64,000 bases of DNA. It comes from Gyromitra esculenta (lineage: Eukaryota; Ascomycota; Pezizomycetes; Pezizales; Discinaceae). The notes below the pieces were generated by a model. That model did not search any database. It was not told the origin of the DNA and saw nothing but the letters and a program-made list of their open reading frames with translations. The first letter of the stretch is position 1, and each line of letters starts with the position of its first letter. The translations under genes and the position numbers were made by a program. This document shows positions 10,583 to 22,336 of this stretch, piece by piece. The DNA lies in contig JBCAML010000003.1 in the NCBI GenBank assembly GCA_038503075.1, positions 1,736,001-1,800,000 on the forward strand, read 5' to 3'.

Positions 10583-12758
10583 ATGGAAGCGATTGAGAGA
10601 ACCATACAAGCCGTGTTGGGTGGCAACGGGGGACATACGAAGTCTGTGGATCCCACCGGCCATGTTAAGCCTGGCGATACGATCCTTCTCACCGGTAAGT
10701 ATCGTTTGGGAATTTTCCGGCTTGGAGCTCTCAGGGCTATCACTAACGAAGCCGTGAAGGCGCTACCGGGTTCGTTGCAGGACACACCCTTAATTCGCTC
10801 CTCGAGTCTGGCTTCAGGGTCAGAGCTACTGTTCATTCGGACGAGAAGGCGGACAGACTTAGAGAACTTTACAGCGCGCGGAAGGGCGATCTTGAAGTTG
10901 TGGTTGTCGAGGATATTGCGAAGCCTGGGTCCTTCAATGAGGCTGTCAAAGGAGTTACGGGGGTGGGTGTCCGTGACGTTATTTAGCTGCAGCAAAGAAA
11001 ACGTTAACCAGTGGGCTTAGGTTGTCCATGCAGCATATCCTCACGTGCCTGTGAAGAATGGCAACAGAGAGCTTCTGGACCAAGCGGTCGCTGGAGCTAC
11101 CGAGATCCTACGCTCTATTGTTGAACACAATCCAGATGTAAGACGAGTAATTCTTACCTCGTCTTTTGCTGCCATGAACGATCAGCACAAAGGCAACTGG
11201 CCAGGCCATACATATAGCGAAGCTGACTGGAATCCGGTAAGTAAACAACGCTCAGCAGCACCTCCAATTCGTAGAAAGCTATAGCCACCAATTGCAAACC
11301 AGCACTAACATATTAATCCCTTCTCCGACCCTCTAGATCAAGCACGAAGAAGCCCTTAGAACCTCAGACCACGCCGCGGCCTACAGCGCCTCCAAAACCC
11401 TCGCCGAGCGTGCAGCTTGGGACTTTGTCTCGAGCCGCACCGAATCCAAGACGCTCCAGCCCGCAAAATTCACCATGTCTTCCATCCTTCCCCCCGCCGT
11501 TGTCGGACCAATCGCTCACGACCTCACCACCACGGGCACCATCAACAACTCGGTCGCAGACATATACCGTCTCATCAGCGGCTGCGAGAACAAAGTCCCC
11601 ATGAACACGCTCTGGGCGTGGGCGGACGTGAGAGATGTCGCAGACGCCCACGTTGCAGCGTTGACAGGCGCGGGCAAAGCTGCAGGCGCGGAAGACCGGT
11701 TCTTTGCGGCTGCAGGAACATACGATTATAACGAGATCTGCAGGATCATCGAGCGGCGCTTCCCGGAGCTCGTGAAGGAGGGAGGGACGCCGCATTCGAC
11801 GGACCCAAGCGAGACACCTTACCACTACAGGATCGAGAATTCGAGGGTGAAGAATGAGTTGGGGATTAAGATGAGAGGTCTGGAGGAGTCCATTGTGGAT
11901 ACAGTAAAGAGTCTGTTGGATTACGAGGAGCGGACGAGGAGAGGGGAAACGAAGGAGGTCATATTGGCTCCTGTTGTGGCCTCAAGGGGTGATAGCAAAG
12001 GGAAAGGCCCGGAGCAAACGAAGACTACCGAAAACCGCCCCTATGCCGTTGGCAAAGGCAAAACCGCATGTCGTTGTGATAGCAGGGATGGGGAGTGCAC
12101 CTGTCCTCCAGAAACCTGCGCCTGCGAGGGTTGTGCAAAGAAAACCGAACGACGAAAAGCCGATGAAGCCGGTCGAAAAGTAGGAAAGGGAGAGGAGGAA
12201 GCAAGAGCGGCGAGGACTACTACAGAAACTAAAGAACAGCGACGGGCTGACGAGAAAGTCAAGCGAGAGGGAGCAAAAACCACGGAAACGAACGAACAAC
12301 GACAGGCTGACGAAAAGGTCAAGAGTGAGGGAGCAAAAGTAGCGAAAAACGTCCTCGAGAAAGTCGGGTCGGAGGAACAAGCAGACAAAACCAAGAAGGC
12401 TGCGGAGAGCCTGAAGAAGAATCAGCCAAAAAATTATGGCAAACTAAGCGGGAAGATCGATTGCGACTGTGGAAAAGGCGAGGATGCCTGTACCTGTCCA
12501 CCAGAGACATGCAGTTGTAAGGGCTGCGCCAAGAAAAGGGAAGATAGAAGCAAATTCGGAAGAGACGATTTTGGAAACCGCTCGGTGCCGGCAGGAGAAG
12601 GGAAAACGGCTTGTCGATGTGGAGGGGATGATAGGACCTGTAGCTGTCCGCCAGAGACTTGTGCCTGCAAGGGATGCGAGAAAAAGATGGCAAATATGCC
12701 GAAGAAGGGAGGTATACTTCTGAATGAGGTGAAGGAAGGGAAGATGATGGGAGTTTGA
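10583..12758 (+). CDS. extended SDR reductase fused to metallothionein-like Cys-rich tail
   Basis: A predicted 650-aa protein. Exons: 10583-10694, 10760-10962, 11021-11236 and 11337-12758. Residues about 30-385 are an NAD(P)-dependent extended short-chain reductase of the dihydroflavonol reductase / Gre2 type. It has the glycine-rich nucleotide site TGATGFVAG (37-45) and the catalytic Y-x3-K at 193-197 with the upstream Ser in ILTSSFAAM. Past the usual end of such enzymes the same exon continues with a charged Lys/Glu-rich linker. The linker carries three identical-spacing cysteine clusters, C-x-C-x6-C-x-C-P-P-E-T-C-x-C-x2-C, at residues 422-443, 553-574 and 603-624. Each has seven Cys, a pattern that resembles metallothioneins and the copper-binding clusters of copper-fist proteins. 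There is no stop, no candidate start and no clear intron between the two parts. Likely cytosolic. Metal binding or metal-regulated activity is inference. Confidence 0.82.
12219..12338 (+). repeat. tandem 20-residue repeat in the linker of the SDR fusion
   Basis: Two back-to-back 60-nt units encode TTETKEQRRADEKVKREGAK and TTETNEQRQADEKVKSEGAK (residues about 472-511). They differ at four residues and are predicted to be helical or coiled. The repeat lies between the first and second Cys clusters and suggests the linker grew by local duplication. Confidence 0.8.
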
Positions 12759-13713
12759 ACGTTCTATTTAATATTGTGACTATTAGGGCAGAGCTCCATG
12801 TTTTTAGTAGGTAGGTGTTGTCTCTTAGTTTTCTAGGGACGAGAGATATTGTATTTAAATTATTAATGGTTCACGTTACTATTTCACTTGCATCAACCCA
12901 GGCGTGTTTTTATCTAACAGGGCAAACATCCAGCAAAATCTGTGATAGTACGTAGGCTTGCTAGCATACATGTATATAGAGTATCTAGTAATCTTGTATC
13001 CAGCCTCGTACTCGCAGGTGGCTCCATATCGTAGTAGCCAAATTCAGTAGACGCCTTCACGGTCCACCCGGGTAGCTAACGGGAATAGGAAAGTTTCTAG
13101 CGTTGCAACCTGCTTCTTTGCTGATTCTCTACCAAATATTAACCAATCATCATCTGTCCGGGTGGATCGTGGAGACGTCTATTTTTCTAGATTCAGTAAT
13201 TCAAGACCCTTGGGTAGATAGATAGATAGATACATCATAAACACCCTTGGGTATAGTTTTATTATAAATTCCCGAAGTTTCAAGTCAGATGCTATATTGG
13301 CGAGTATAAACATCCGTGGCTGGATTTCCAAATGAAACAATTCCTAGTGAATAAGTAGCAACAGCAACAACAATCCAAATGAAGCAAACGAAAAAATATT
13401 TACAGCGAGTGATAATTTGTGATTATACATTGACCATTCCGTTGCCAAGACGGCAGCTGCCAGCAGAGCCGCAAGCTGCCAAGCTGCCAACACGCATCCG
13501 TCAACAACGATAAGGGGATGAACAAAGCTCAATTACATTCAAGAAAAGGCCCCATAACCAAGTCTATAATCCCCAACAGACCAAGCTGACTTCGCATTAA
13601 CTGTGGGGTATCAAATCACACTCTATTGGGCCCTCAAGTGTTCGTTCGTACCGATATGTTCGATCCCGAAACAGCTCTTAGAGCTTTAAATACGACCGAT
13701 ACATCCCTACCCC
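12759..13713. other. intergenic
   Basis: AT-rich. It contains a short GATA run (13206-13231) and no convincing ORF on either strand. The last 150 bases presumably hold the BTB gene promoter. Confidence 0.5.
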
Positions 13714-15185
13714 ATGACGGTATCTCTTTCATTCCTTTTGCTATCTGGGGTATTTATGCTTATTTCGGTAGATCAGATAGCTGAAGGCTTCGAATCGTCG
13801 GATGAAATCAATAACGAATCTGCCGCGAGTCAGAGTGTAAACGAAGATGAAAGCTTGTCGGATTTGAAAGATTTATCTACGCCAATTTCTACGCCTTCCA
13901 ATCACGGGGATCGTGATGGTAGGTATACATCCCCTAGAAAACCCACGATGGATTTACTTTATTAGGCTTAATAGGTCCTAACTATTTATAACTTTTAGAA
14001 ACCATGAACGGATCAACGACCTCAGAGTACGAGCCAATTGCGACTGTTGATATTGTACCGTACGGAGACCTTATCCTCGAAGTTTCTTCTGATGCAGGTA
14101 CTGCGAGATTCAAGGTATCATCTCAAGTACTCTGCATTGCTTCACCGGTATTTCGAGCGATGTTGGGTCCGTCCTCGAATTTCAAGGAGGCTTGCGAACT
14201 ACGAGCTGCTGCAACCACTTCCCAATCATATGTGCTCTCACTAGGAGAAGACGATCCTCAAGCTCTCGCAGTTGTTCTTAATGCCCTCCACCTTCAAGGC
14301 TCGAAGGTACCGATATCGATATCCTTTCAAAATCTCGTTGATTTGGCTATTATATGTGACAAATATGATTGTGCGCCTGGGGTTACACTCTGGGCAGACG
14401 TTTGGACGGAAGTATGGAAGAAATATGCCCTCGAACCGGGGTTTGAGAGATGGCTATTTATAGCCTGGACTTTTGGTGTTGACGAAATATTCATGTCACT
14501 CTCAAGGAAACTTATTCTGGATGGTGAATTCGATCCCAACAACAGGACAACTCTGGTACTAAAAGGCCACCCTATTGATGATATGCTTATTCCCGAACCT
14601 GTTTTAGGTAAGTGCCCTCAATCTAAGCTTGTTACACAGCCCACAACGGCTAACCCCAAAATAGCATCGATACTTGAGAAGAGAAGCTCAACGATCAGAG
14701 CAATGTTGCAATGCACTCTTTCTTACATAGATCGTTATACTCTTGCCTGGGGACGAACATTTTGCAAAAGTACCCGTACCGAGAAATGCGACACGATGAT
14801 TTTGGGGTCTTTGGTAAGGGAGTTCAGAGCACAAGGGCTCATTCCAACCCACGATGATTTTCTACTTCGAAGCATCAACGACGTGGAGAAAACTATAAAG
14901 AACCTCAGGATTGAATTCCTCGAAAGCGCGAGTGTAAGGAAAGAGCCATGCACTCCCTGGACCCTAAACGGCGCCCCATTTTGTTTTGTGCATCGAGAGA
15001 TTTCGAATTGCCCCATGACAATGGTATCTCATGAGACCACCTGCAGCTTTTTACCTGAACTTTTCGACAGGATTGAGGATGCCCTCTCGCTGATTGATGG
15101 ACTAAGCCTCGACGATTTCAAGTCACCCGAAGCACGATCTAGAGAAATTGGTGCAGCAAGATGGGAATCGCTAGTTTACAAGTAG
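13714..15185 (+). CDS. BTB/POZ domain protein
   Basis: Model of 444 aa. Exons: 13714-13918, 13999-14607 and 14665-15185. Both introns have good sites (GTAGGT...CTAAC...TTTTAG; GTAAGT...GCTAAC...ATAG), and the second is a multiple of three, so it can also be read through. The BTB core is in exon 2: GDLILEVSS, then FKVSSQVLCIASPVFRAML, then ALAVVLNALH, and the LVDLAIICDKYDC helix typical of fungal BTB proteins. After it comes a helical C-terminal half with no second domain recognised. These proteins act as dimerising adaptors, often for ubiquitin ligases; the partner is unknown. The first 25 residues are hydrophobic, unusual for this family, so the start may instead be the ATG at 14004. It is convergent with the Trk gene, with 276 bp between stops. 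Confidence 0.8.
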
Positions 15186-15461
15186 ATGGCGACATAGGCT
15201 TGCATCGGAGGCGGGGTTATTTAGTTTATATCAAAGCATAATTGGATTCCTACTGGTTTTGAAATAGAAATGGGATCGTGTCACATATACATATAAAGCA
15301 TATATTGATAAGTACTTGTAATATAGTTGGATTCTTAAGAAGGTATCTAAATATACTAGACTGTGAGGAATGTATGTTCGTTGTTGGGGGGATATTTTGG
15401 TGAAGCGGAATGTTCTCTTAGGATAAGTGCATGTACCTATGTTATTTTAAAACGTTCACAA

Positions 15462-18400
15462 TCATTCTGGCAAAGGTTCCGTCGCCGTTTGTTTTGACAT
15501 GGTGCGATGCAGCCGTGAACCATCAGGTGCAAAATTCGAGTCTGGAACGGTGACGCTGGGAAGTAAAACCTAAAAAGAAGTGAGATTCTTAGAAATTGTT
15601 CGACACTTTAGAAAGATGATGATAGCAAGGAGCATACGGCTCTGTCAACATCATACGGAAGCCCTCTATGGCGACCTCGAATCTACGTCGCATTAGCATC
15701 GCTCAATCCAAGTACAAAGTCTAGGAACCCACCTCCATAGCAATGATAACCAGTTTACTAAACGTTGAGAATGTGCCGGAAAGCGAACAGTTGAGTCCTG
15801 GGTAACCTAAACTAAGACCAACAGTTCCGCTGAAGGGTTGTAAGCATGACAAGTCAGAAGAAATAAGAGCGATTATTTATGCTTACTATGCGCTGACAAC
15901 TTCAAAGAACACACTAAATGCTGTGAAGGCCTTTTACCCACGTTAGATTACACGTAGCTGCGAAAAGCTAGTATCAAAGGAGGGGAGGATCATACATAAT
16001 CACTCGCATCTGCAATACGCCTTCCCTCTGCAATGCAGATTAAGAAGAGTCCCAAAAATACATACCATAGATCGAATTCGAGTTGTCTTCGAACATGAGC
16101 CATGATATATTTCCCCTCATCTCCGTGTTTTTCCTCCGCCGTGTTTTCGACGTAGATTCCAAGCGTATGCTCTTCGTAAACGTTTGTTCTGTACTTTAGT
16201 CAGCATTGGGGGTATTTATGCTATATCAAGTTTTGAGCATACCTTCTAATACTTATGGCAAGCGGCATTACGGAAATGTACATCATTACTATGCATGATC
16301 TTAGCACAGTTTTCGGGAAACCCGAATATATTCACACAAGACTTACTGAGATAGCTGCACTGGATCCCTGGGTGAAGAGCACCTAAAGGAACAGAGGCAG
16401 TCCCAGATGTTCTCGTAGAAACAGCTTGAAAAAACGCATTGACGATTCGAAGACCAGTTGGGATTGATTCAACTACAGGTGTTTGCGTCTATATTCAACA
16501 AATATTTAGTTGGAGCTGCGTGAAGTAATATAAATTTAGAGGGTGGTTTACGTCAAGGGCGAGGAAAAGAATGATGTCAGCGACATTAAGGGCCTGTAGT
16601 CATTGCGTTCAGAATCTCCGTGAAAGTGTCCTTGAAGTTTAGGATACTTACGATGAGAATAAAAAATAGCACCCAGGTGGGCTACCGCGAATAATATAAA
16701 AGTTAGCTAAAACCCAGTGCCCTAGGTTTATGTTATGATCGCATAACCCTTACCCGACTAGGAAACAACAACGTAAAACAGCGGCGAGGATGATCGAGGA
16801 GGAAATTCAATTCCTATAAGTCAAAGTTAAGTTCTCTTGCTAAGCACTGATTTGTGTTGTACTCACGTCTTTTTTGTCAACATAACGTTCTGGACAAAGA
16901 CAGAACAATACCCAGATACAAAATCTTAGAAATAAAGGGAATCCCGTGTTCCTAAAGTTATGTTTGTCAGCTTATCTGAATGGGCCAAATCCCTCACCAC
17001 CGTATCACATACCCAATCACAATAAGAAGCCCACAGAAAACTAGGATAAAAGCTGCTTTCTGGAAAGAAATGAAAGAATCAGGGGTAAGGGTAAATCCTA
17101 GATACCAAATCAATCGATAAGCCATAAGATCATCCAAAAACTCAGGGATTCAGCCAAGACTTACCAACATCATTGAAACTTGTCATCGCCGTATATATTC
17201 CCCTAATATTACTTAAATTTAATTTTCATTTTCCCTCCAATCAGCATCTCGCAACAGTCAGGATTGAAGTATACAGTACCACCACACTCGATTTACTGCA
17301 ATATCTTTGATAAGTTGACTATATTCCTGGTTTCTTAGGATCCAAGGAACGAGAACGACGATTCCAAGTACGTGAATAATCACATAGTAACCTGGTGACA
17401 GAAAATTAGCCAACAAGGAAAAATCACTTTAGAGGTTATAACACTACCAACAAGGATCCAAGCTAGTGTCTTTAGTGATCGATACTCGATTCCCCCAAGC
17501 TCATTCCGCTGATCTTCCGTAAGGTCGTAAAACTGCGAGTTCCTCCCAACGCTAGGCGTGTACGAAAGATATGGTGCCTGAATAGGTGAGGCAGAGCGGC
17601 CACGACGAGATCGTGACCTGGAAGTGGATTTCTCACGGCCTCCGAACCTGGATCGGGACCTTGACCTTGACCTCCGACTTTCAACACGAGTAGCCTCAGA
17701 ACCATCTGTGATCTCTTCAATAGTGTCGAACGAAGTTCTACCAGCTCCTGTGCCCGATCTCGATGACTCAAAATTGATTGGCCTGTCCGGCTCTGCTTTA
17801 AGGTTAGCATGGTCTGGGTATAGTGAAGAATCGGTTCCATCTCACCCCTTTTCTCTGCAACCCCGTTATCTACACGTGGAGACGTGGGTACATCCCAGAT
17901 AATGCGTCCTCCAGAAGAAGGCTCTGTGCCTTCGTGTGCTGTTGAGGTTATGGCATCACTGGCACTAGTGGCAGAATCACCAATCCTTCGAATTAGCGCA
18001 ACCCCATGTAGCTGTTGAGCACCGTTTACCCACCTTTTGCCTATATCTACTACAGGTGATCCGTTGGCCCCTTGCTCTACTATCTTTCCCATTTCAAGTG
18101 GTCTAGACGATTGGATGACAATATCATCTGGGGATTTCAGGCGAGCTATATTCATAAATCACGCAAAGCGGCAATTCATCAGACCCCAAGACAGTATCAA
18201 GCTTTCACAAGTAAAACAAACCTATCCCACGTTCAACGAAATTATCATTGCCAACAGTATCTTTCGACCGTCGTGCTAGAGAAATTGTCCGACGAAGCTG
18301 CTGGTTTTCTCTTGCCTCGAGGACTATTTCAGCTATTAGTCAACTGGCTACTCCAACAGCGTCAAGCCCTAATTGATAGCCAAGCAACAAGATAGAAATT

Positions 18401-19149
18401 CTTTACCAATGTGTTGAAACCGTTTCTCAAACCAATGGATTCTTACAAATACAACGATGGTATGGATAAATATTGGCGTGGTCATAAATGGTAAGATATA
18501 AGTTACGATTTGCTGATATGTATTGAGCTTGTTCAAGTCGATGCTTAATTACTACGATGTTAACTTTCCCCGTCCCAAAACCGTAAAACAGAATTCCCGA
18601 GCTAGCTAGCTGCACTGGTTGGCCGAGTCTAAAAAGTCCACGATTTTATGGTCCTCGGTGTATCGGGGTTACCCAAAGACCTTTGTGCTGCCGGCCAAGA
18701 AACCAAAGACCCACCAACCAGGATCCCAAAGCCCGTAGCCACGGCCAGCTCGCAATTTAGAAATGGAGGATCATCCACAAAACTCTAAACTTACGTATTT
18801 AGACCTGACTGCGTAGCAGCCCCACTATGAAAAGGAAGAATTAGTAATTCTCCCTCAGAAAAAAATTTAGACCTCCAGATAGAGGTTCATCCCGATCTGT
18901 GAGTGCACTTACGAAGCAAAAAATATAGCGTCGACAAATGGAACCCCTCCAGGAATGTATATTAGAATAGCACCCAGGAGTATGAAGCATCCTAGGTAAA
19001 GATCTATAGAATATCATATCAGCGCAATTCAAATCATTTGCTAGAAATAAATTCCTGGGGAGGGGGGTCGTACAGTGTAAAGTCATAAAAGTGGGCCGTG
19101 CAGTGAAAGCTCGCTTCGTCTTTCTGACGAGTGATTTAAGTCCAGCCAT
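15462..19149 (-). CDS. Trk-type potassium transporter
   Basis: High-affinity K+ uptake across the plasma membrane. The spliced model is 736 aa in 21 exons; read on the minus strand they are 19149-19074, 19003-18913, 18824-18795, 18543-18407, 18323-18222, 18145-17846, 17795-17448, 17391-17280, 17202-17165, 17097-17013, 16951-16867, 16813-16754, 16681-16652, 16593-16552, 16488-16347, 16288-16243, 16188-15996, 15930-15887, 15829-15733, 15682-15638 and 15569-15462. All 20 junctions keep frame. The four selectivity-filter loops are visible: TQSGLNT near 60-66, NDVGFTLTPDS near 408-418, RTSGT near 538-542 and YGTVGLSLG near 654-662. A hydrophilic loop rich in Ser/Arg repeats lies between the first and second pore units, as in yeast Trk1 but shorter. 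The C-terminus has IRGRHRGLPYDVDRA. No stop interrupts the exons, so it appears functional despite unusually dense introns. Confidence 0.9.
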
Positions 19150-22100
19150 CCTTGAAGTGGATTGGTCTCGGTTCCCGGGGTTTTAGCGATTTATGTGCAA
19201 CAAGAAGGTTAAATCGGGCGTAGGTTTCTAGGGGCCGGAAAGATGCTGTCCACTGCCCTGGTATTTATGTTAATACTTACAGACTTCAATAGCGGAGGAC
19301 CCTTGAGGTTTCTCCAGCGGATACGGAACTTCAAGTTGCTGTTCAGATATCCCTCCAAAAATCCCTCACCAGCTTTTCCTCTGATGATTTGCAAGCTAGT
19401 GCGGGGTAAATTGTTGAAATGCGATCTGTCTTCTCATGCATTTCTATAGGAATAGAGGAATAAAAGGGTAATGTTGAATCACGGGGCCAGCACGGCTACA
19501 GCTGGCGGCAACAATACGCAATTCTATGGTTCTCGCGGCAATTAATCGTGGCACAGCAAAAGAGCTCATTTGATTACAGCAACATGTTTTTCTAAAAAAG
19601 CAACACTTGCTGGGAAAGACAGACTCATTCAATCGTGTAAATGTTGTAAGATAAGCAGGGTTGGGGTTAGGGCTTACCCCCAATGTATATAACCTCATTT
19701 CTATTTAAGTGGGCCCGCATGAACGACATGCGCTTTTGAATCGATGAAGTCGCAGGAGCGAATCCAGGAAACCGAAACCCTTGACACCAATATCTCGAAA
19801 GCTGTACCAGTATTATTTAAAGCAGTGCATGCAGACACCCAGCGAATTTCTTGGGTCGTCGTTTAAATAGGGTACAGGCCCTGATACAAGATGGGATGGA
19901 AATAATAGAGACGTCTAGAGTAGATACATGTATGGATCGGCGCGTAGTGTTACAAATAAATGAGCGAATTCCCACGCCTAAAATTTATTATTCGATTGAA
20001 GACCTTAACAAATTTTTCTAACTTGATTCTGACATGAGTCGAGCAGCCTAATGATCGGCGTCTACAAGATGATACCAAAGCTCGTTATTATTGGAGGCGC
20101 ATCTCACAATCTCGCATTGAACTGTAGATCTCGGTATATACACCGTAAAGTACTTCACGTTAGAGCCGTTAGTTAACTTCGTTGGAGCTGGCAATAAGCA
20201 ACCTAATATTAATTAGAAAGGCCGGACACCATCAAGCTGGCGAACCCGGAGGGGTTGCCGAGTTCTGTTGCGTTACCACTGGCACTGCCCGATCAATAGC
20301 ACCAACGGCGGAACCACCGGTCGGAACGTTTTCTTCGTGCGCGGGTTTTTCGGGCCTATTCGGATGGGCCTGCGTATGTGTGGGGTCTACGAAAATATGT
20401 GATGGAACAACCCGAACGAATCTCTGGGTTCGCGTGTCAGTGCGGCAAGGTAAGGAATGCCAAAAGTCGTTGCTGGTGAGAAACACGTTTCAGTTTCTGT
20501 CGCCTGCCAAGTATTTCGGCTTAATGTCTGGAGAGATATGATCAAGCGAAGGGTCCGCGCTAGATAACCTCGGGTCTTCGTCAAGTAGGGGTGCTACGAC
20601 AGCGAAACCCTCCACAACCTCAATGCTTGAGGAAAGGTTTGCTGAAAATTGTGTTCTCATGCCCTCCGTATCTACCACATTTCTTTTGGGGCGCTCGAGT
20701 TTCCTGCTGCGCCGGTAGTTTTTTGCCCAGCGATGTTCTGGAACAAGCCCTATGGAGAGCAGGGTGAGGCCCAATGTCTCATGGTAGGACTTGGTATGTA
20801 TCACGACATGTTAACCGCCGTGAAGGTCGATTTCACGTTGTACTGTGGCACTCTATTGAAGTGTGGAGTTCCTGCCCATTGATCGAATGGCGTGATATGT
20901 TTCTTGTGGTATCGCGAACAGTATCTGCAAACGTTAGATTTAGCAGTATTACCCTGGCCTCTAGGGAGAGATGTATAGCTACCGCTCGCCAGTCTTCCAA
21001 ATGGCTTATAGAACATAGTATATCCTCGTGGTATTCCATTATGAAGGATCATATGCCCGAGTATTATAGAAAATTGTCTAGCCAAGACAACCTGCACATC
21101 ATCTAGCTCACAATTTTAGTTGGGTAACACACCGAGAATTCTTGCAGATACGTGTATCCGACCCGTCCGTCCTGGGTTTTGGGGATGGTCTATCTGTGTC
21201 AGGATTATAATATTGGGACAGCGAACAGACATTCATTGACATATAATCCCTGCCAAGTGCTGATACTTAACTAGAAGCCCTGGTAAGTATAGAGTACGCA
21301 TACAGGAGTTTCAGTTAAATGTAACAGAGAAGTAAGGCAAGCACATGAATCATCCGAATTTCCACCGGTACGTACCTGCCATCGCTACACAGTTCCCCGG
21401 CTTCCCGAGCGTATCCAGGTCATCTTTGCTGGGTTACCGGGTTGTGCTAAGCGAACTACATAACATCAGAAAGGGGGCTGGGCACAAATTCAAATACTAA
21501 AGCACAAGAAAAGTTTCATCGAGACTAGCAGCTCCCTAGACACATGTCATACGATTCGTTCGGGCGCCGCTCGGTCAATTGGCCGGGATGCAGCTCCCTT
21601 CCGTCAAGGGACACCCTTCAACTCTTGCTAAACATGCCAGTTTGGGGAATTTAGATAGTCTCTGTATCTGCAAGAACTGTCATTCTCGACGGTTTAAAAA
21701 CTTGGAAGCAATAATCAAACTTTGTCTCATCATCTCGTACATGTGTGCTGTAGTCAGCCACAATAAAGTGCATTCATATGAGGGTCCGAACCTGATGTGA
21801 TATTTTCGATTTGATGCACCGCTATATATCCCAGCAGGGGAGTAGTATTAGCTGGTATCGTAATTACCAGGTATATGTATAGGGCCCTTCCCTTGGCGAG
21901 GAGCCTGGAGAAAACGTGGATGCTGTACGGGCACCATTTTGGTATGGGAATACGTATGGAACATCATTTGGAACATGCCGCAGGAACAGATCTCTAGTCG
22001 TAAGTAGGCTGTTTTAGAATATGGGCATCGTTAAATTGAAAGCTGAGTTCCACTATCAGGAGCGTACTCAAGAGTACTGCCATCCATCCTGTCCATCGTG

Positions 22101-22336
22101 CACGGATCTCTGTATGATCTTTGCTCAGCCGGATCCTGTTTGAAAAGCTCGCTATTAACTTCCCCGCTCGTTCTCTCCAACTCATTATTGGGCTCTCGCA
22201 TAGGGGTGATCCCTTTCCCCAGAAAGCCTCATCTTCCCCACAACCCCTTTATAAACTCTGGATATCCCCTGAATGAATTCGAACCCCGTAGCTCTTTCCA
22301 TGTCGAGGGCGAACCCTCGACCTCACGATATCGAAT
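19150..22336. other. gene-poor region with coding-like scraps
   Basis: No intact gene found. Minus-strand segments at about 22185-21994, 21039-20840, 20770-20570 and 20486-20232 have amino-acid composition like real protein, including a hydrophobic segment WTGWMAVLLSTLLIVEL. I could not join them into one frame. It is treated as possible relict sequence of a multi-pass membrane protein. The remainder shows nothing. Confidence 0.35.
20232..21039 (-). pseudogene. possible relict or unresolved minus-strand gene
   Basis: Three open stretches in different frames look coding. One is a helical segment with LEDWRAVAIHLSLEAR and LTFADTVRDTTRN. The second is a basic/acidic hydrophilic part (EHRWAKNYRRSRKLERPKR, then VVAPLLDEDPRL). 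The third is a Pro/Thr-rich tail ending in ATPPGSPA and a stop at 20232. A splice from ...CAC-A to GG-CTT at about 20848/20752 would link the first two in frame, but I found no clean junction to the tail. It could be a decayed copy of a fungal membrane protein with a cytoplasmic tail, or a gene with introns I missed. No family is recognised with confidence. Confidence 0.25.

Noticed and set aside
11364..12693. Minus-strand frames of 117-153 aa opposite the reductase fusion
   Set aside because: They are mirror frames of the SDR/Cys-rich exon with biased composition (Ser/Leu/Phe-rich) and no motif.
17472..18155. Long minus-strand frame of 227 aa as an independent gene
   Set aside because: It is part of the Trk gene: its first two thirds match an exon in frame, then it reads through an intron at 17796-17845 and continues in the wrong frame.
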